Positions 1-10,559 of a DNA stretch of 64,000 bases are shown one piece after another. The DNA is from Psococerastis gibbosa (taxonomy: Eukaryota > Arthropoda > Insecta > Psocodea > Psocidae). Position numbers and translations under genes: made by a program. A model generated the notes under the pieces. The model made no database searches. It worked only from the letters and a program-made list of their open reading frames with translations, and was not told where the DNA came from. Location: assembly GCA_963971405.1 (NCBI GenBank), contig OZ020491.1:15246855-15310854 (forward strand). The letters run 5' to 3'. Positions within the stretch are counted from its first letter, which is position 1; the number at the start of each line of letters is the position of its first letter.

Positions 1-3000
1 CTGTATGAACAATATAACGAGATTTTCAACCAATGGGAACAAGATGGAATAATTGAAGCTGTGGCAGATCACGATGACTATTATGACGATGCACCATCAT
101 TAAAGCACTATCTGCCGCATAGACCAATAGTGAAAATGCAAAGTGCAAGTACTAAAGTAAGGCCTGTGTTTGACGCTTCGGCGAAACAACCGGGTTGTGC
201 GTCGCTAAATCAGTGCCTCCTAAAAGGACCCAATCTGCTACAACAAATTCCTTCACTTTTGGTGAAGTTCCGACTTAAAAAATTCGGCATCACAGCGGAC
301 ATAAAGCAAGCATTCTTGCAGTTGTCGGTAGCTGCAAGAGATAGAGATGTACTGAGATTTCTGTGGTGGGAGAAAATAGGGAAAATAAAGATATATCGAC
401 ATTGTCGCGTTGTGTTCGGTGTCAGTTCCAGTCCGTTCTTACTTAACGCTTGTATTGACCACCATTTAAATAATCAAATTTCAGAGAACCCACGACTTTC
501 GTCTGTCATTGAGGAGCTGAGAAGGTCATTCTATGTCGATGACTCGGTAACTTCTTGGGAGTCAGCAGAGGACCTTAACTCGTTTGTACAGAACGCCAGT
601 CAAATAATGGAAAATGCCAAATTTCATCTGAGGCGTTGGACCACTAACGCTCCTTGGATGCAGAAAGAGGGCACCGGTGTTGCTATGGTGTTAGGAATGA
701 AATGGGCTTTAGCAGAAGACAAAATATTTTGTAGTGCCATTGAGTTCAAACGCGAAAATGAAACACCAATGACTAAACGGAAATTGTTAGCTTTGGTTAA
801 CGCCATATATGACCCGATTGGAATGTTATGTCCAGCTCTATTGGTGCCGAAAATAATTTTTCAGGATGCCTGGAAGGAAAGGTTGGAATGGGATGAGTCT
901 CTTAGTATTGATCTACAGAAACGCTGCAAGGACTGGATGGATAGTCTGCACCTGATAGAGCATTGTCGTATTCCTAGACGGATTTCATCTGGAGAAGTTG
1001 ATATTAATACCTCCACACTCCATGTGTTTTGCGACGCTAGCCAGCGGGCTTATGGTTGTTGCATTTTCCTAAGATATGAGAAGGAAGGAGTTGTGTCTGT
1101 TCACCTTGTGGCAGCTAAGGCTAGAGTGGCCCCTCTGCAGGCCCAGACGATTCCAAGGATGGAGCTCCTTGCTGCATGCATCGGTGTCCGGCTGTGCGGC
1201 AGCCTAAAGAAGGCATTTAACTTTTCGATCGAAACTACCTTTTGGACAGATTCAATGACGGTGTTAGCGTGGATAACGAACGCATTACCATGGGGTACCT
1301 TTGTGGGCAACAGGATAATGGAGATCAGAGCTGGTAGTAAGGCTGAGCAATGGAGACACACGCCTGGGAACCTGAATCCTGCCGATGTGGCGTCAAGAGG
1401 TTGCGGGTTCGATTATCTACTTGCAGCGAACTGGTGGTACGGGCCCGATTGGCTAAAAGAATCGCTAGAGTTTTGGCCACACTCTGAAATTCAGAACACT
1501 CCAGATGCTCTCAACGAGTTGAGGCAGCACTCAGAGGTGTCACATTTGTGCATGATAACTACAGAATCATCGTTTTCTAATGAATTGATTCGTTATTTCA
1601 GCAACTACAATAAATTAATTAGGATGGTTGCCTGGATGTTACGATTTGGTTGTAACGCTAATAGGGGATCCAATCTTACGAACAAAGTAACTGGACCGTT
1701 GAGCCTATCGGAGTTGGATAGAGCTGAAATCAAAATTTTTAGCATCATTCAGAGAGAATCCGATTGTGTCGTTCAAGGAATAATGACACATTCGCATGAT
1801 GGGCTAATCAGAGTATCGTCGAGAGTGGTGAGTCAAGGCCCTGAAACTTCTCTCATAGTTTTGCCAAATGATCATGAGATAGTGCGGTTGCTTATTGTGT
1901 ATACACACAGCATTCTTTTGCATGCAGGCACTGGAACTACGCTAGCCAAGTTGAAAGAAAAATTTTGGATTAAGAAAGGAAGGCGAACAGTGGCACAGAT
2001 TTTGTCGAAGTGTGTGGTGTGTCTGAAAATGTTAGCTAAAGGATGTCAAACAGTTGAGCCCAAACTTCCCATGGAGCGGACGGCGACGAATTCTTGCGCA
2101 TTCCAAATTACGGGTGTCGATTTATTTGGGCCCTTGTTTTTGAGGGGAGGTGGAAAGGTGTGGGGGGTTCTGTTTACGTGTGCAGTATTCAGAGCTATTA
2201 GACTTGAGTTAGTTGATTCGCTATCAACCGAATGTTTTGTTCGGGCATTAAGACGTTTTTTGGCCAGACACAGTCACGTTGAGATTTTATATTCGGATAA
2301 CGGAACTAATTTTAAAGGTCTCTCGAATCAATTACGCGAAATTAATTGGAATGATGTTGGAGATTTTGCTACGTCTCGGCGTCTGAAAATGGTTCAGAAT
2401 CCTCCGGGAGCACCATGGTGGGGTGGATTTTTTGAACGTATGGTTGGGATAGTGAAGTTATGTCTGAAAAAACAGCTAGGTAACGCTTACCTTTCATTTG
2501 ACGAGCTTCGAACGTTATTTTGCGAGTGCGAGCAAGTCGTTAATGCTAGACCTCTTACGTACATATCTAATGATTCTCGCGACTTGAGGGCTCTGACTCC
2601 AGCTCATTTTCTAGAGGAAACCCCGGGGGAGGGAATTCCTGAACTCGATGTGCTAGATGCTGCTAGTTTAATTAGTCGTGTGCGCTATATTCAGGGCATA
2701 AGACAGCAAATGAGAGACCGATTTACTAGAGAATATTTAAGTGAACTCGTACATAGGAGGAAGGGGAAGGAAACGACGTTGAAAGTGGGTGACATAGTAA
2801 TAGTCGAAAATGACAATAAGAAAAGAGTGCTTTGGCCTCTCGCTATTGTTATTGAGATCATGCCTGGACGAGATGGTACTGTCAGAGTAGCCCGCGTGAG
2901 GACGGCTCAAGGCGAATTAGTGCGACCAGTTCAACGCCTGTATCCGCTTGAGATTTCATTTGGTGAACTGTCAATGACTACAGGAGACGAGGTAAGAGCT

Positions 3001-3141
3001 GCAAATGCGAAAGAGCAACCGATAGGTTTTGAGACCTCATCAGATGATAAGGAACAAGGTGAGTGTGCACATACTGCGGCGGAGTCCAAAACTACCAGAG
3101 CAGGTAAACTGGTTAAGGCACCTTCCCGATTGAACTGGTAA
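1..3141 (+). CDS. BEL/Pao Pol polyprotein (RT, RNase H, integrase), 5' partial
   Basis: Retrotransposon polyprotein that copies element RNA into DNA and integrates it. The frame is open from base 1, so the methionine position near 61 is not a real start. In order: RT with the conserved VFDASAK block (about 169-189), the TADIKQAFLQ block (about 292-321) and the YVDD active site near 532-543; RNase H with FCDAS near 1027 and WTDS near 1243; an integrase zinc-binding region around 1900-2040; an integrase core with D at about 2119, D at about 2296 and E at about 2430; and a C-terminal DUF5641-like segment (about 2785-2960) with the LWPLA and RPVQRLYPLE motifs. No stop or frameshift is seen in this part. 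Gag and protease lie outside the window. Close relative of the degenerate element at 13333-16969. Confidence 0.92.
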   Translation: MYEQYNEIFNQWEQDGIIEAVADHDDYYDDAPSLKHYLPHRPIVKMQSASTKVRPVFDASAKQPGCASLNQCLLKGPNLLQQIPSLLVKFRLKKFGITADIKQAFLQLSVAARDRDVLRFLWWEKIGKIKIYRHCRVVFGVSSSPFLLNACIDHHLNNQISENPRLSSVIEELRRSFYVDDSVTSWESAEDLNSFVQNASQIMENAKFHLRRWTTNAPWMQKEGTGVAMVLGMKWALAEDKIFCSAIEFKRENETPMTKRKLLALVNAIYDPIGMLCPALLVPKIIFQDAWKERLEWDESLSIDLQKRCKDWMDSLHLIEHCRIPRRISSGEVDINTSTLHVFCDASQRAYGCCIFLRYEKEGVVSVHLVAAKARVAPLQAQTIPRMELLAACIGVRLCGSLKKAFNFSIETTFWTDSMTVLAWITNALPWGTFVGNRIMEIRAGSKAEQWRHTPGNLNPADVASRGCGFDYLLAANWWYGPDWLKESLEFWPHSEIQNTPDALNELRQHSEVSHLCMITTESSFSNELIRYFSNYNKLIRMVAWMLRFGCNANRGSNLTNKVTGPLSLSELDRAEIKIFSIIQRESDCVVQGIMTHSHDGLIRVSSRVVSQGPETSLIVLPNDHEIVRLLIVYTHSILLHAGTGTTLAKLKEKFWIKKGRRTVAQILSKCVVCLKMLAKGCQTVEPKLPMERTATNSCAFQITGVDLFGPLFLRGGGKVWGVLFTCAVFRAIRLELVDSLSTECFVRALRRFLARHSHVEILYSDNGTNFKGLSNQLREINWNDVGDFATSRRLKMVQNPPGAPWWGGFFERMVGIVKLCLKKQLGNAYLSFDELRTLFCECEQVVNARPLTYISNDSRDLRALTPAHFLEETPGEGIPELDVLDAASLISRVRYIQGIRQQMRDRFTREYLSELVHRRKGKETTLKVGDIVIVENDNKKRVLWPLAIVIEIMPGRDGTVRVARVRTAQGELVRPVQRLYPLEISFGELSMTTGDEVRAANAKEQPIGFETSSDDKEQGECAHTAAESKTTRAGKLVKAPSRLNW

Positions 3142-3395
3142 TCGATAGGAGGGATAATAGTTAAGCATTTCTTTTTTAAGCTCAATGGTTCGTTACTGTA
3201 GTTTATTATTTGGGGTTATTAATACATCTTTTAGTTCATTGTAGGTTATTCTGGGAATTGCTTTCATGCAATACAATAGGTTTCTCGTTTTCTTTTCTTT
3301 GGAACTCTTGTTGGGGTCATTCTTCTTTTTTTTTTAGGGGGAAGAATGTTGATTTAAGTTTGTTTGTTGGGTACGTTCTTTCTTCAGGGGGAAGA

Positions 3396-3580
3396 ATGTT
3401 GATTAACATAAGATTAATTGTGCGCTCAAAACTGAACTTCTAACTAATTGGCGCGCTAAATTTGTTTAATTGTTGTAATGTTGTATGTCTGAATTATTCT
3501 GAGAAAAATAATGGAAATGACGGCATTTTGAATAAAATAAAGGAAATATTAGAAATTGGAATTGTTTAATGTTTTCAACA
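3396..3580 (+). repeat. Candidate 3' LTR of the first BEL/Pao element
   Basis: Starts TGTTGATT directly after the second GGGGGAAGAA purine tract and ends TTCAACA, giving a TG...CA form of about 185 bp, close to the 165 bp LTRs of the second BEL element. AATAAA occurs about 50 bases before its end. A similar tract 47 bases upstream gives a second possible start. Without the 5' LTR this stays tentative. Confidence 0.45.
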
Positions 3581-5704
3581 ACCTATATATGCTTAAATTA
3601 TATTTTAAATCATGTGAAAATCTCCCTATCCGAATCCCTATAGCACATTCATTAAGAAGAGCAGAGCGTTTCCTGGTGCCCTTTCCTGTGGTGGAAAATT
3701 TTCGGAAATCTCCGAACTATTTGGTTCCGAGGTTGCTAAACGCTCTGCCCTTCTTTTTTTGACCCTGACATGAAGCCCAGAACTTTCGCCAGTCAACATG
3801 GGGTCTGGCTGTGTGCAGTAGAAAACGTGGAGTTCCTCCTGTCCTCATAAATCCTTTATATTTAATGAAAAATATGTAATTCAATTAATTTATTAAGTGA
3901 TGCTGTGTTTTATTTATTTCTATTTTAATTTTTGAGTGGTAATGCAAGTTGATTCTCTTTCAGCTATGTAGCTGTAGTGGCTACTGCTGATCTGTGTAAT
4001 GTAAAATTGTTTTCAATACACATAGTATTAATACAATCACACGAATAACAATGCAATACCTGGCGCAAGTATTGTATTATAATTTATAAGGGCTTACGTA
4101 ACAAAGCCGCAGTAACCAAAGCGTCCAATGAACTCATCAAACCTACGCAGGTCGCTGAGCAAGTTCATGCGAAATCCAAATCTACGCTAGTAATAAAAAG
4201 TCAACAATACCTAGAAATATAGAATAGTTAGTTGTACAGGCTATTAGTTTGTGCCCACATTCTCCCGGCTACTAAAATTTGGCACATTAATTAAGATAAT
4301 ACACATGAATTAAATGTGTTGACTTTATTTAATTCACGGCAATAAAAACAAAATAAAACAATCTTCTATCTTGCTCATAGCGTATGTACTTACGTAACAT
4401 TAATAACACAGACGTAGAGTTTTTAGGCGAACTATATACTATTATATGTAATATCAAATATACCATAAAATGTTTGTGGTTAAAGAGAACTTCCAAAACC
4501 GGTTACATAATTTTTAAACATTTAAGTAAAATAAGATTATTTGATTAATTACCTAATGTTTTTTGTTTCATAACGCTCGCCGCCATCACTGACGCGGGTG
4601 GGGGAGTGCTCAGCAGGGGGCTGTCAACGCTGTATAAAATGGAATTTTGCCTTTCTTCCACTAAGAACCGTCTTCTGCTAAGTGGACGGAGATTAATTTT
4701 TCCGCACCGCGGCGCTTGCAGCGTTCCCGCTTAAATTCAAATTTTGGTCTGTAACATTTTAGTTGCCATATTCCAATGGAGATTAATATTTTTTTTTTTA
4801 TATTCCATTATAATGACAGTTGACTGTATTTCAACGCTTATATTATGTAATGTGCCATTGGCAGTGTAAAGTCTAATAAGCTTACGTATGATAAGTAGAT
4901 AAGTATCGGTAATACAGTAGGCAGCGTTAGTCAATTGCAGTTCAAACGTTAAATTTCCACATTTCAATTTTATTCATATACTTTTATACTGTACTGAACA
5001 TTCCTATTAATACGGAAGTTTATTTTTACTCTTTGGCGCTACAGTCTAGAGCCCGTAATGTCCTAAAAAACTTTTTCATAGCCCGTGCGTAGCACATTGT
5101 TTATTACTCTAGATTATTATTAGTAACCCATTCGTCCTATGTCGAATGCCTAATAGCAACGACCAAAATTGATTGTTTTTTCCATTAGCAATCCGTTAAA
5201 CGTCTTCGATGTCAACTTATGCTATCTACTATACGAGGGATAATGGACACGATGAGAGAATGAGCCATGCTCAACATGGACAAAATGTACATAGTCGTAT
5301 GAATGACTTTACCAAGTCAAAACTGAAACCCATGAACGACCTTCGGACTTTCTTTTGCTAGCTTTCGGCATTTTTCTACTAAAACTAAAATCTAAAATAT
5401 AATAGTGCCCAGTCAGTCCTTGATTTTGGACTATCTTTTTGAAAATATGTTTCAAATTGAGATTTTAGTGATAGTTTCAGAATTTGTAAAAAAATCATTA
5501 CAATTTTTAAAATACATTTTATTCCCATGAATATTTAATTTGACATATAAATATTTACAAAAGAATTTAACTTGAGCTCTGTTGTTCAAGGAAAGTGGAC
5601 GGAGAAAAAATTTCCGCTGCGCGGCGTGGCGCTGCTATCGCGAACTGAATCCCTATCCCGGTGACGAGTCTAGTTATCTGTTGTCTATGGTGCTCAGTGC
5701 GGGA
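3581..5704. other. Gene-free AT-rich spacer
   Basis: No convincing coding region on either strand. It is AT-rich with short open frames that resemble no family I know. A short phrase, AAGTGGACGGAG, occurs at about 4679 and again at about 5593, each time followed by a T-rich or A-rich run and then a GC-rich stretch with GCGGCG. This suggests two fragments of one dispersed repeat. Nothing else can be named. Confidence 0.5.
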
Positions 5705-5837
5705 CCGGGACGTAGGGATCCAACGATACTACTGATATAATACTAGTATCGATACTTGTCTTTCGATACTACTGGTATTGGTACCCGATACTTTTCATTC
5801 AATACTTGCAGGTATCGACACCTATTTGCTGGTATTG

Positions 5838-6015
5838 TATTGAACTTTGAGCTAAGCGCACTCTGTGGTTGTTTGGTTCTTTTTGTTTACTTTTATTTTA
5901 CGTCATTCCAAGATGGCTACTAAGTAAATACCATTGAACTATATATATATATACAATATGTATATCAATGGTAAATACAGTTCAGTTTCTCATGATGTAT
6001 TTATTTAATTATTGG
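5838..6015 (+). repeat. 5' LTR of the copia element
   Basis: Direct-repeat partner of 10008-10077. It contains an AT-rich palindromic patch at about 5928-5980 (TACCATTGA and its inverse around a TATATA core) that is absent from the right copy. Either a small foldback inserted here or the right copy lost this part. Boundaries are approximate. Confidence 0.6.
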
Positions 6016-6076
6016 AATAGGTTATGGTGCCCAGCATGTTTTTATAACACAAAAGTGCGCAAATTATAGATTCAGG

Positions 6077-9000
6077 ATGGATCTAAAAGTAAACATTCAG
6101 AAGTTGGACGGTGCTTCGGCATGGAGACGGTGGAAGCGTCAGATGGAACTAATGTTCAAGCATCATGGAGTGGCCGATGTGGTAAATGGATCGACCACGA
6201 GGCCGAGTCCTCCCATGAAAGGTGCCGACCCCGATGACTTTTCTAATTTTGTAATTGCTAATACTAATTTTGAAAAGTTGGATGCACTAGCGCAAGTATT
6301 GATTGTCAGTAGCCTAGATGACGCCCATGTAGAATTGACGGCTACTTGTGACTCAGGTAATGACATTTTTAAGAAACTGCTTAGTGTTTATGAACATTCC
6401 TCAAGCCAGAGGTTAGACAGAAACCTAGAACTGTTCTTTTCGGCAAAAATTGGCGAGGATGAGGAACTAGTTAAATTCATTTCGAGAATGCAACTGATGT
6501 TTCATGAAATAAATGAAGAACTTGTTAAGCACAATGCAAGCGAGTTACCGTGCATAGTTTTAATGTCCCGTGTAATAACTTTATTGCCGAACGAATATTT
6601 TGAGTTCAAGTCAGTGTGGGAAAGCATTCCTATGAAAGACAGAAGCATTGATTTATTAACTGAGAGGTTACGTTTAATTGAGGGAAGACTGCCTAGTCGC
6701 CGAAGTGCTGAAAGCTCAGCTATAACTGTGAGGTCAAGGTATGAATCAAGACCCAGGGACCGAGCAAAGAATATAATCTGTTTTTCTTGCTCCGAGAGGG
6801 GGCATTATGCCAGCCAGTGTCCAACAAAAGACAAAAATGTAAGGACGGAATCTAAAGGAGACAATCGTTACAATAAGCCTAAGGATAACGATAAGTCTGA
6901 AAATTTTTTGTGCACTGCATTCCTCATGGCAAGTAACAGCGATAGGTTTGTCGCAGATTCAGGTGCAAGTCATCACATGATTCAGAACAAAGATTGGTTC
7001 CAGACTTATACCCCATTTAAGGAGCCAGTGACGGTGATTGTTGGGAATGGTGAAGGCGTAAAAGCTCTTGGTGAAGGAACTGTACGTGTCAAATCTATGG
7101 GTAATATCGCGCGCAAGAAGACATTGCAGCCAGTATGGCTCGTTCCCGAGCTGCACAGGCCGTTATTATCAGTGGGTAAGGTACTGGATAAAGGCTTTAA
7201 GTTCAGTGCGGACAAAAACAGCTGTGTCTTCACATTAGACGAAGTTCCCCATTTGTACGGTTGGAGAAAAGGTGGCTTGTATGAAGTGGATATTGAACTT
7301 CTTAGTCCAGAAGAAAGGGCAGAGGCACACGTTGCAGCAGGTAACAATATGGAACCACTTCAAGTATGGCACGAACGACTTGCTCACCAGAATAAAGACC
7401 ATGTACGGCGCTACTCTCGTTCACGAGATATCCCATGGAGGGAGGATAAGATATTTTGCGCAGACTGTGTCATGGGAAAACAACACCGCTCTACATACCG
7501 TACACGAACTGTTCGTTCTGCTGCTCCTGGTGACATAATCAGTGCTGATTTATGTGGACCCATGCCCGAACAGTCATTGGGAAAATCGCGGTACGCAATT
7601 GTTTTTAAGGACAATTTTTCAAAGTTTCGAAGGGTATTTTTTGTTGCTGTTAAAAGCGAATTCCCTGAATGCCTGAAGATATTCCTAGCTGAGGCAGAAA
7701 ATGCGGGAAATCGCATTAAAGAATTTATGAGTGATGGTGGCAAGGAAATAGACAATAATGAATGTCGTAAGCTATTGCGAGAAAAAGGTATTGCTATTCG
7801 TACTTCAATGCCATATGCTCACGAACAAATGGGTGCTGTCGAACGTGAAAATAGAACTCTAGTTGAAAGTGCCAGAACCATGCTCGCTAACAAAGATCTT
7901 CCGAGGTCATTATGGGCTGAAGCTTTGAACCTTGCTTGCCACGTAATAAACAGAAGTGGACCGACGCCAGTTAAAGGAAAAACCCCCTACGAAATTTGGT
8001 TTAATAAGGACCCACCTGCAATAAAACATTTTCATTCTTTTGGGGAAGTGTGTTATGTACACATTCCTAAAGAAAAACGCAACAAGTGGTCACAGAAGTC
8101 TGAAAAGGGTGTTTTCGTTGGTTATTGTGGCGAACACGATGGATACCGTGTATTTAACCGAAAAACAGTTGTTCGTAGTAAAGATGTTATTTTTGCACCG
8201 TATGGCGAAAACTCCGATAAACCGAAAACTCCTCTCTATGAAGTAGAGAATAAACCAAATTCCGATTCGGGTCCTAAACTTGATATTAAACAGCACACCT
8301 CCGCCGAAGAGGGATTATCACCACCTGAAGTCGACGAAGTTGAAGACGATTCAGACTCATCGAACACCATTGAGGCTGAAGAGGGGTCAAATAGCGTTGA
8401 ATCCAGCTTTGCAGGGCGTTCTATTAGAACTCGAAAACTACCAGCTCGTTTGAACGACTACGTTTTACTTGCAGACTGCCCGCATACATATACCGATGCC
8501 ATGCAAGGTGAAGAAAAAGCTAGTTGGAAGGCAGCAATGGACCAAGAAATGCAGTCAATGTATGAGAATGAAGTATTTGAAATGACTGAAAAGCCTGATA
8601 ACAAGAAAATAATTCAGTGCCGTTGGGTTTTACGGAAAAAGTTCAATGCAGAAGGAGAAGCGGAAATGTTCAAGGCTAGACTTGTCGCTAAAGGATATGC
8701 ACAGAAAGCCGGAATTGACTTTGAAGAAACATTTTCTCCAGTGGCTCGACTTGAAACAGTTCGATCAGTAATTGCGATTGCAGCTGCAGAGGGACTGAAG
8801 ATGAAGCAGTTTGATATTAAGACCGCTTTCTTGTACGCTAATATCAAAGAAGACGTCTATGTTCAGCAGCCTGAAGGGTATGATGATGGCAGTGGACGGG
8901 TGTGGAAGCTTAAGAAAAGCCTATATGGTTTAAAGCAAAGTCTTCGAGCGTGGAATGAGCATTTTATCGAGTTCATGAAGAAATTTGGTTTTATAGTGAG

Positions 9001-10000
9001 TGTTTCTGACCCCTGTCTATTTGTCCGAAAAATAAATGGACGTAAACTCTTTGTACTGTGCTATGTCGATGATGGACTTTGCGTTAGTTCAGATGAAAGC
9101 GATATAAATGCATTTATTGAAGCACTCACTACTGAGTTTAAAGCAAAAGTGTCTGAGCCTAACTGTTATTTGGGTATTTCTATTGTTCAAGAAAAGGATG
9201 GGTCTATCTCCTTAAACCAAAAGTCATATGTTCTGAAGATTCTCGAGAAGTTCAACATGGCGGAGTCGAATGCCGTTTCATCTCCCATAGCAGCAACAAG
9301 ACCTGAAGTTACGGACAATAAGCCACTGTCTGCAAAAGTTCCATATCGTGAGGCTCTTGGGAGCTTAATGTTCTTAATGACATCAACAAGACCGGATTTG
9401 GCGTTGGCTGTAAGCATGTGTGCCCAGCACATGGAACATCCCACCACTCAAGATTGGACGAATGTAAAAAGAATATTTCGATACATGAAAGGGACAGTTG
9501 ACTACCGTCTTATGTACAAAAAAGGACTGAGTGATGTCCTACAAGGGTATTGCGACGCAGATTTCGCAGGAGATGAAGCAACAAGAAAATCACGTTCAGG
9601 AGTTGTTTGCTTGTATGCCGGTGGAGCAATCAGCTGGATGACTCAGAAGCAACAAAGTGTTTCATTATCAACCACGGAAGCCGAATATATTGCTGCAAGC
9701 GAGGCGGCTAAACAAATGGTGTGGCTCAAACAGTTATTTGAAGAACTTTCCGTTCGTACAATATGTACTATTTTTTGTGACAATCTGGGAGCCGTGAAGT
9801 TATCAAAAAACCCTGAATTCCATAAACGAACAAAGCATGTGGAAGTTAGGTACCACTATGTAAGACAAATGGTCAAACAAGGCGTATTCGACATCGAACA
9901 TGTACCAGGAAATAAACAGATCGCAGATGTCTTCACTAAGAGAGTAACGGACTGTGCTAAGGTTGAAAGTTTCTATAGGATGATGGGACTGTGCGCTTAG
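6077..10000 (+). CDS. Copia Gag-Pol polyprotein
   Basis: Single intact frame of 1307 residues, normal for a Ty1/copia Gag-Pol. Order: Gag (about residues 1-220); CCHC zinc knuckle CFSCSERGHYASQC near residue 235; aspartic protease with DSGAS near 293; GAG-pre-integrase HERLAHQ near 435; integrase core with D near 489, D near 551 and E near 588; reverse transcriptase with FDIKTAFLYA near 915 and YVDD near 996; RNase H with TTEAEY near 1198. The integrase-before-RT order separates it from BEL and gypsy types. No stop or frameshift is seen, so it may be recently active. The ATG at 6077 follows the 5' LTR by about 60 bases. Confidence 0.95.
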   Translation: MDLKVNIQKLDGASAWRRWKRQMELMFKHHGVADVVNGSTTRPSPPMKGADPDDFSNFVIANTNFEKLDALAQVLIVSSLDDAHVELTATCDSGNDIFKKLLSVYEHSSSQRLDRNLELFFSAKIGEDEELVKFISRMQLMFHEINEELVKHNASELPCIVLMSRVITLLPNEYFEFKSVWESIPMKDRSIDLLTERLRLIEGRLPSRRSAESSAITVRSRYESRPRDRAKNIICFSCSERGHYASQCPTKDKNVRTESKGDNRYNKPKDNDKSENFLCTAFLMASNSDRFVADSGASHHMIQNKDWFQTYTPFKEPVTVIVGNGEGVKALGEGTVRVKSMGNIARKKTLQPVWLVPELHRPLLSVGKVLDKGFKFSADKNSCVFTLDEVPHLYGWRKGGLYEVDIELLSPEERAEAHVAAGNNMEPLQVWHERLAHQNKDHVRRYSRSRDIPWREDKIFCADCVMGKQHRSTYRTRTVRSAAPGDIISADLCGPMPEQSLGKSRYAIVFKDNFSKFRRVFFVAVKSEFPECLKIFLAEAENAGNRIKEFMSDGGKEIDNNECRKLLREKGIAIRTSMPYAHEQMGAVERENRTLVESARTMLANKDLPRSLWAEALNLACHVINRSGPTPVKGKTPYEIWFNKDPPAIKHFHSFGEVCYVHIPKEKRNKWSQKSEKGVFVGYCGEHDGYRVFNRKTVVRSKDVIFAPYGENSDKPKTPLYEVENKPNSDSGPKLDIKQHTSAEEGLSPPEVDEVEDDSDSSNTIEAEEGSNSVESSFAGRSIRTRKLPARLNDYVLLADCPHTYTDAMQGEEKASWKAAMDQEMQSMYENEVFEMTEKPDNKKIIQCRWVLRKKFNAEGEAEMFKARLVAKGYAQKAGIDFEETFSPVARLETVRSVIAIAAAEGLKMKQFDIKTAFLYANIKEDVYVQQPEGYDDGSGRVWKLKKSLYGLKQSLRAWNEHFIEFMKKFGFIVSVSDPCLFVRKINGRKLFVLCYVDDGLCVSSDESDINAFIEALTTEFKAKVSEPNCYLGISIVQEKDGSISLNQKSYVLKILEKFNMAESNAVSSPIAATRPEVTDNKPLSAKVPYREALGSLMFLMTSTRPDLALAVSMCAQHMEHPTTQDWTNVKRIFRYMKGTVDYRLMYKKGLSDVLQGYCDADFAGDEATRKSRSGVVCLYAGGAISWMTQKQQSVSLSTTEAEYIAASEAAKQMVWLKQLFEELSVRTICTIFCDNLGAVKLSKNPEFHKRTKHVEVRYHYVRQMVKQGVFDIEHVPGNKQIADVFTKRVTDCAKVESFYRMMGLCA

Positions 10001-10007
10001 GAGGGAC

Positions 10008-10077
10008 TATTGAACTTTGAGCTAAGCGCACTCTGTGGTTGTTTGGTTCTTTTTGTTTACTTTTATTTAATTATTGG
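10008..10077 (+). repeat. 3' LTR of the copia element, shorter than the 5' copy
   Basis: Starts right after the GGAGGGA purine tract, matches the left LTR for about 60 bases, then jumps to the shared ending TAATTATTGG. A deletion between short TTTATTT repeats would explain the missing middle. Such a copy should lack part of its 3' processing sequence. Confidence 0.55.
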
Positions 10078-10559
10078 ACATCACCCCCTCATTTTAACAT
10101 GGTGTGTATAGGCTTTCCAATGAAATTTATTTTATTTTAAGAAATTTTCGCTTTTAAATGGCAAATTAGTGCTATTTATATTTTCCTTCAATACTTGTGC
10201 GGGTACTGACAAAAAATTACGGCAAAGTAGCTGCAAATAATTGTCGAAAAACATTATTTACTTGTGTATCTAATTTTATTTCATTGGTTGTGATACTTCC
10301 GCGAGGGTAGAACAGATTTTTAAATGGGTATATGAGCCTAAGCTTGCTTATACATATTACAATTAATGTATTAGTAATGATTTATTACCATAACCATACA
10401 ACTTTACTGCATAACTACCATGAAATGTAGCCTAGTCGGCTGGGCTGTCGACACGCTAGCCTATCATGTTGTTTGTAAAAATTAGTAGCGTAAAAATCTA
10501 ACTATCACTAGAATTCAATTTAGTATCTGAGCACCAAAGCAGTTAATTTTCGTAGGGCC

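Larger units (their letters stand above)
1..3580 (+). mobile_element. BEL/Pao LTR retrotransposon, 5' part outside window
   Basis: The 3' two-thirds of a BEL/Pao element. It holds an open pol frame that is already open at base 1 and ends at 3141, then a non-coding tail with two near-identical purine-rich tracts followed by TGTTGATT (about 3339-3356 and 3386-3402). Either may be the polypurine tract plus LTR start. A candidate 3' LTR runs from about 3396 to about 3580, ends in CA and holds an AATAAA signal near 3532. The 5' LTR is outside the window, so LTR limits and target duplication cannot be checked. Coding content is clear; the right boundary is a guess. Confidence 0.85.
5838..10077 (+). 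mobile_element. Ty1/copia LTR retrotransposon nested in the hAT-like element
   Basis: Complete copia coding unit flanked by LTR-like direct repeats. The first about 60 bases of the flanks (5838-5898 and 10008-10067) look identical. The left copy continues to about 6015 with about 110 bases missing from the right copy, then both share TAATTATTGG. A purine tract (GGAGGGA) lies just before the right copy. No matching 5-bp target duplication was found, so the true LTR ends are uncertain. Its position inside the hAT-like ends means it inserted later than that element. Confidence 0.85.

Noticed and set aside
61-63. Start codon for the first BEL polyprotein at 61
   Set aside because: The codon is GTG and the frame is open with conserved BEL sequence from base 1, so the protein begins outside the window.
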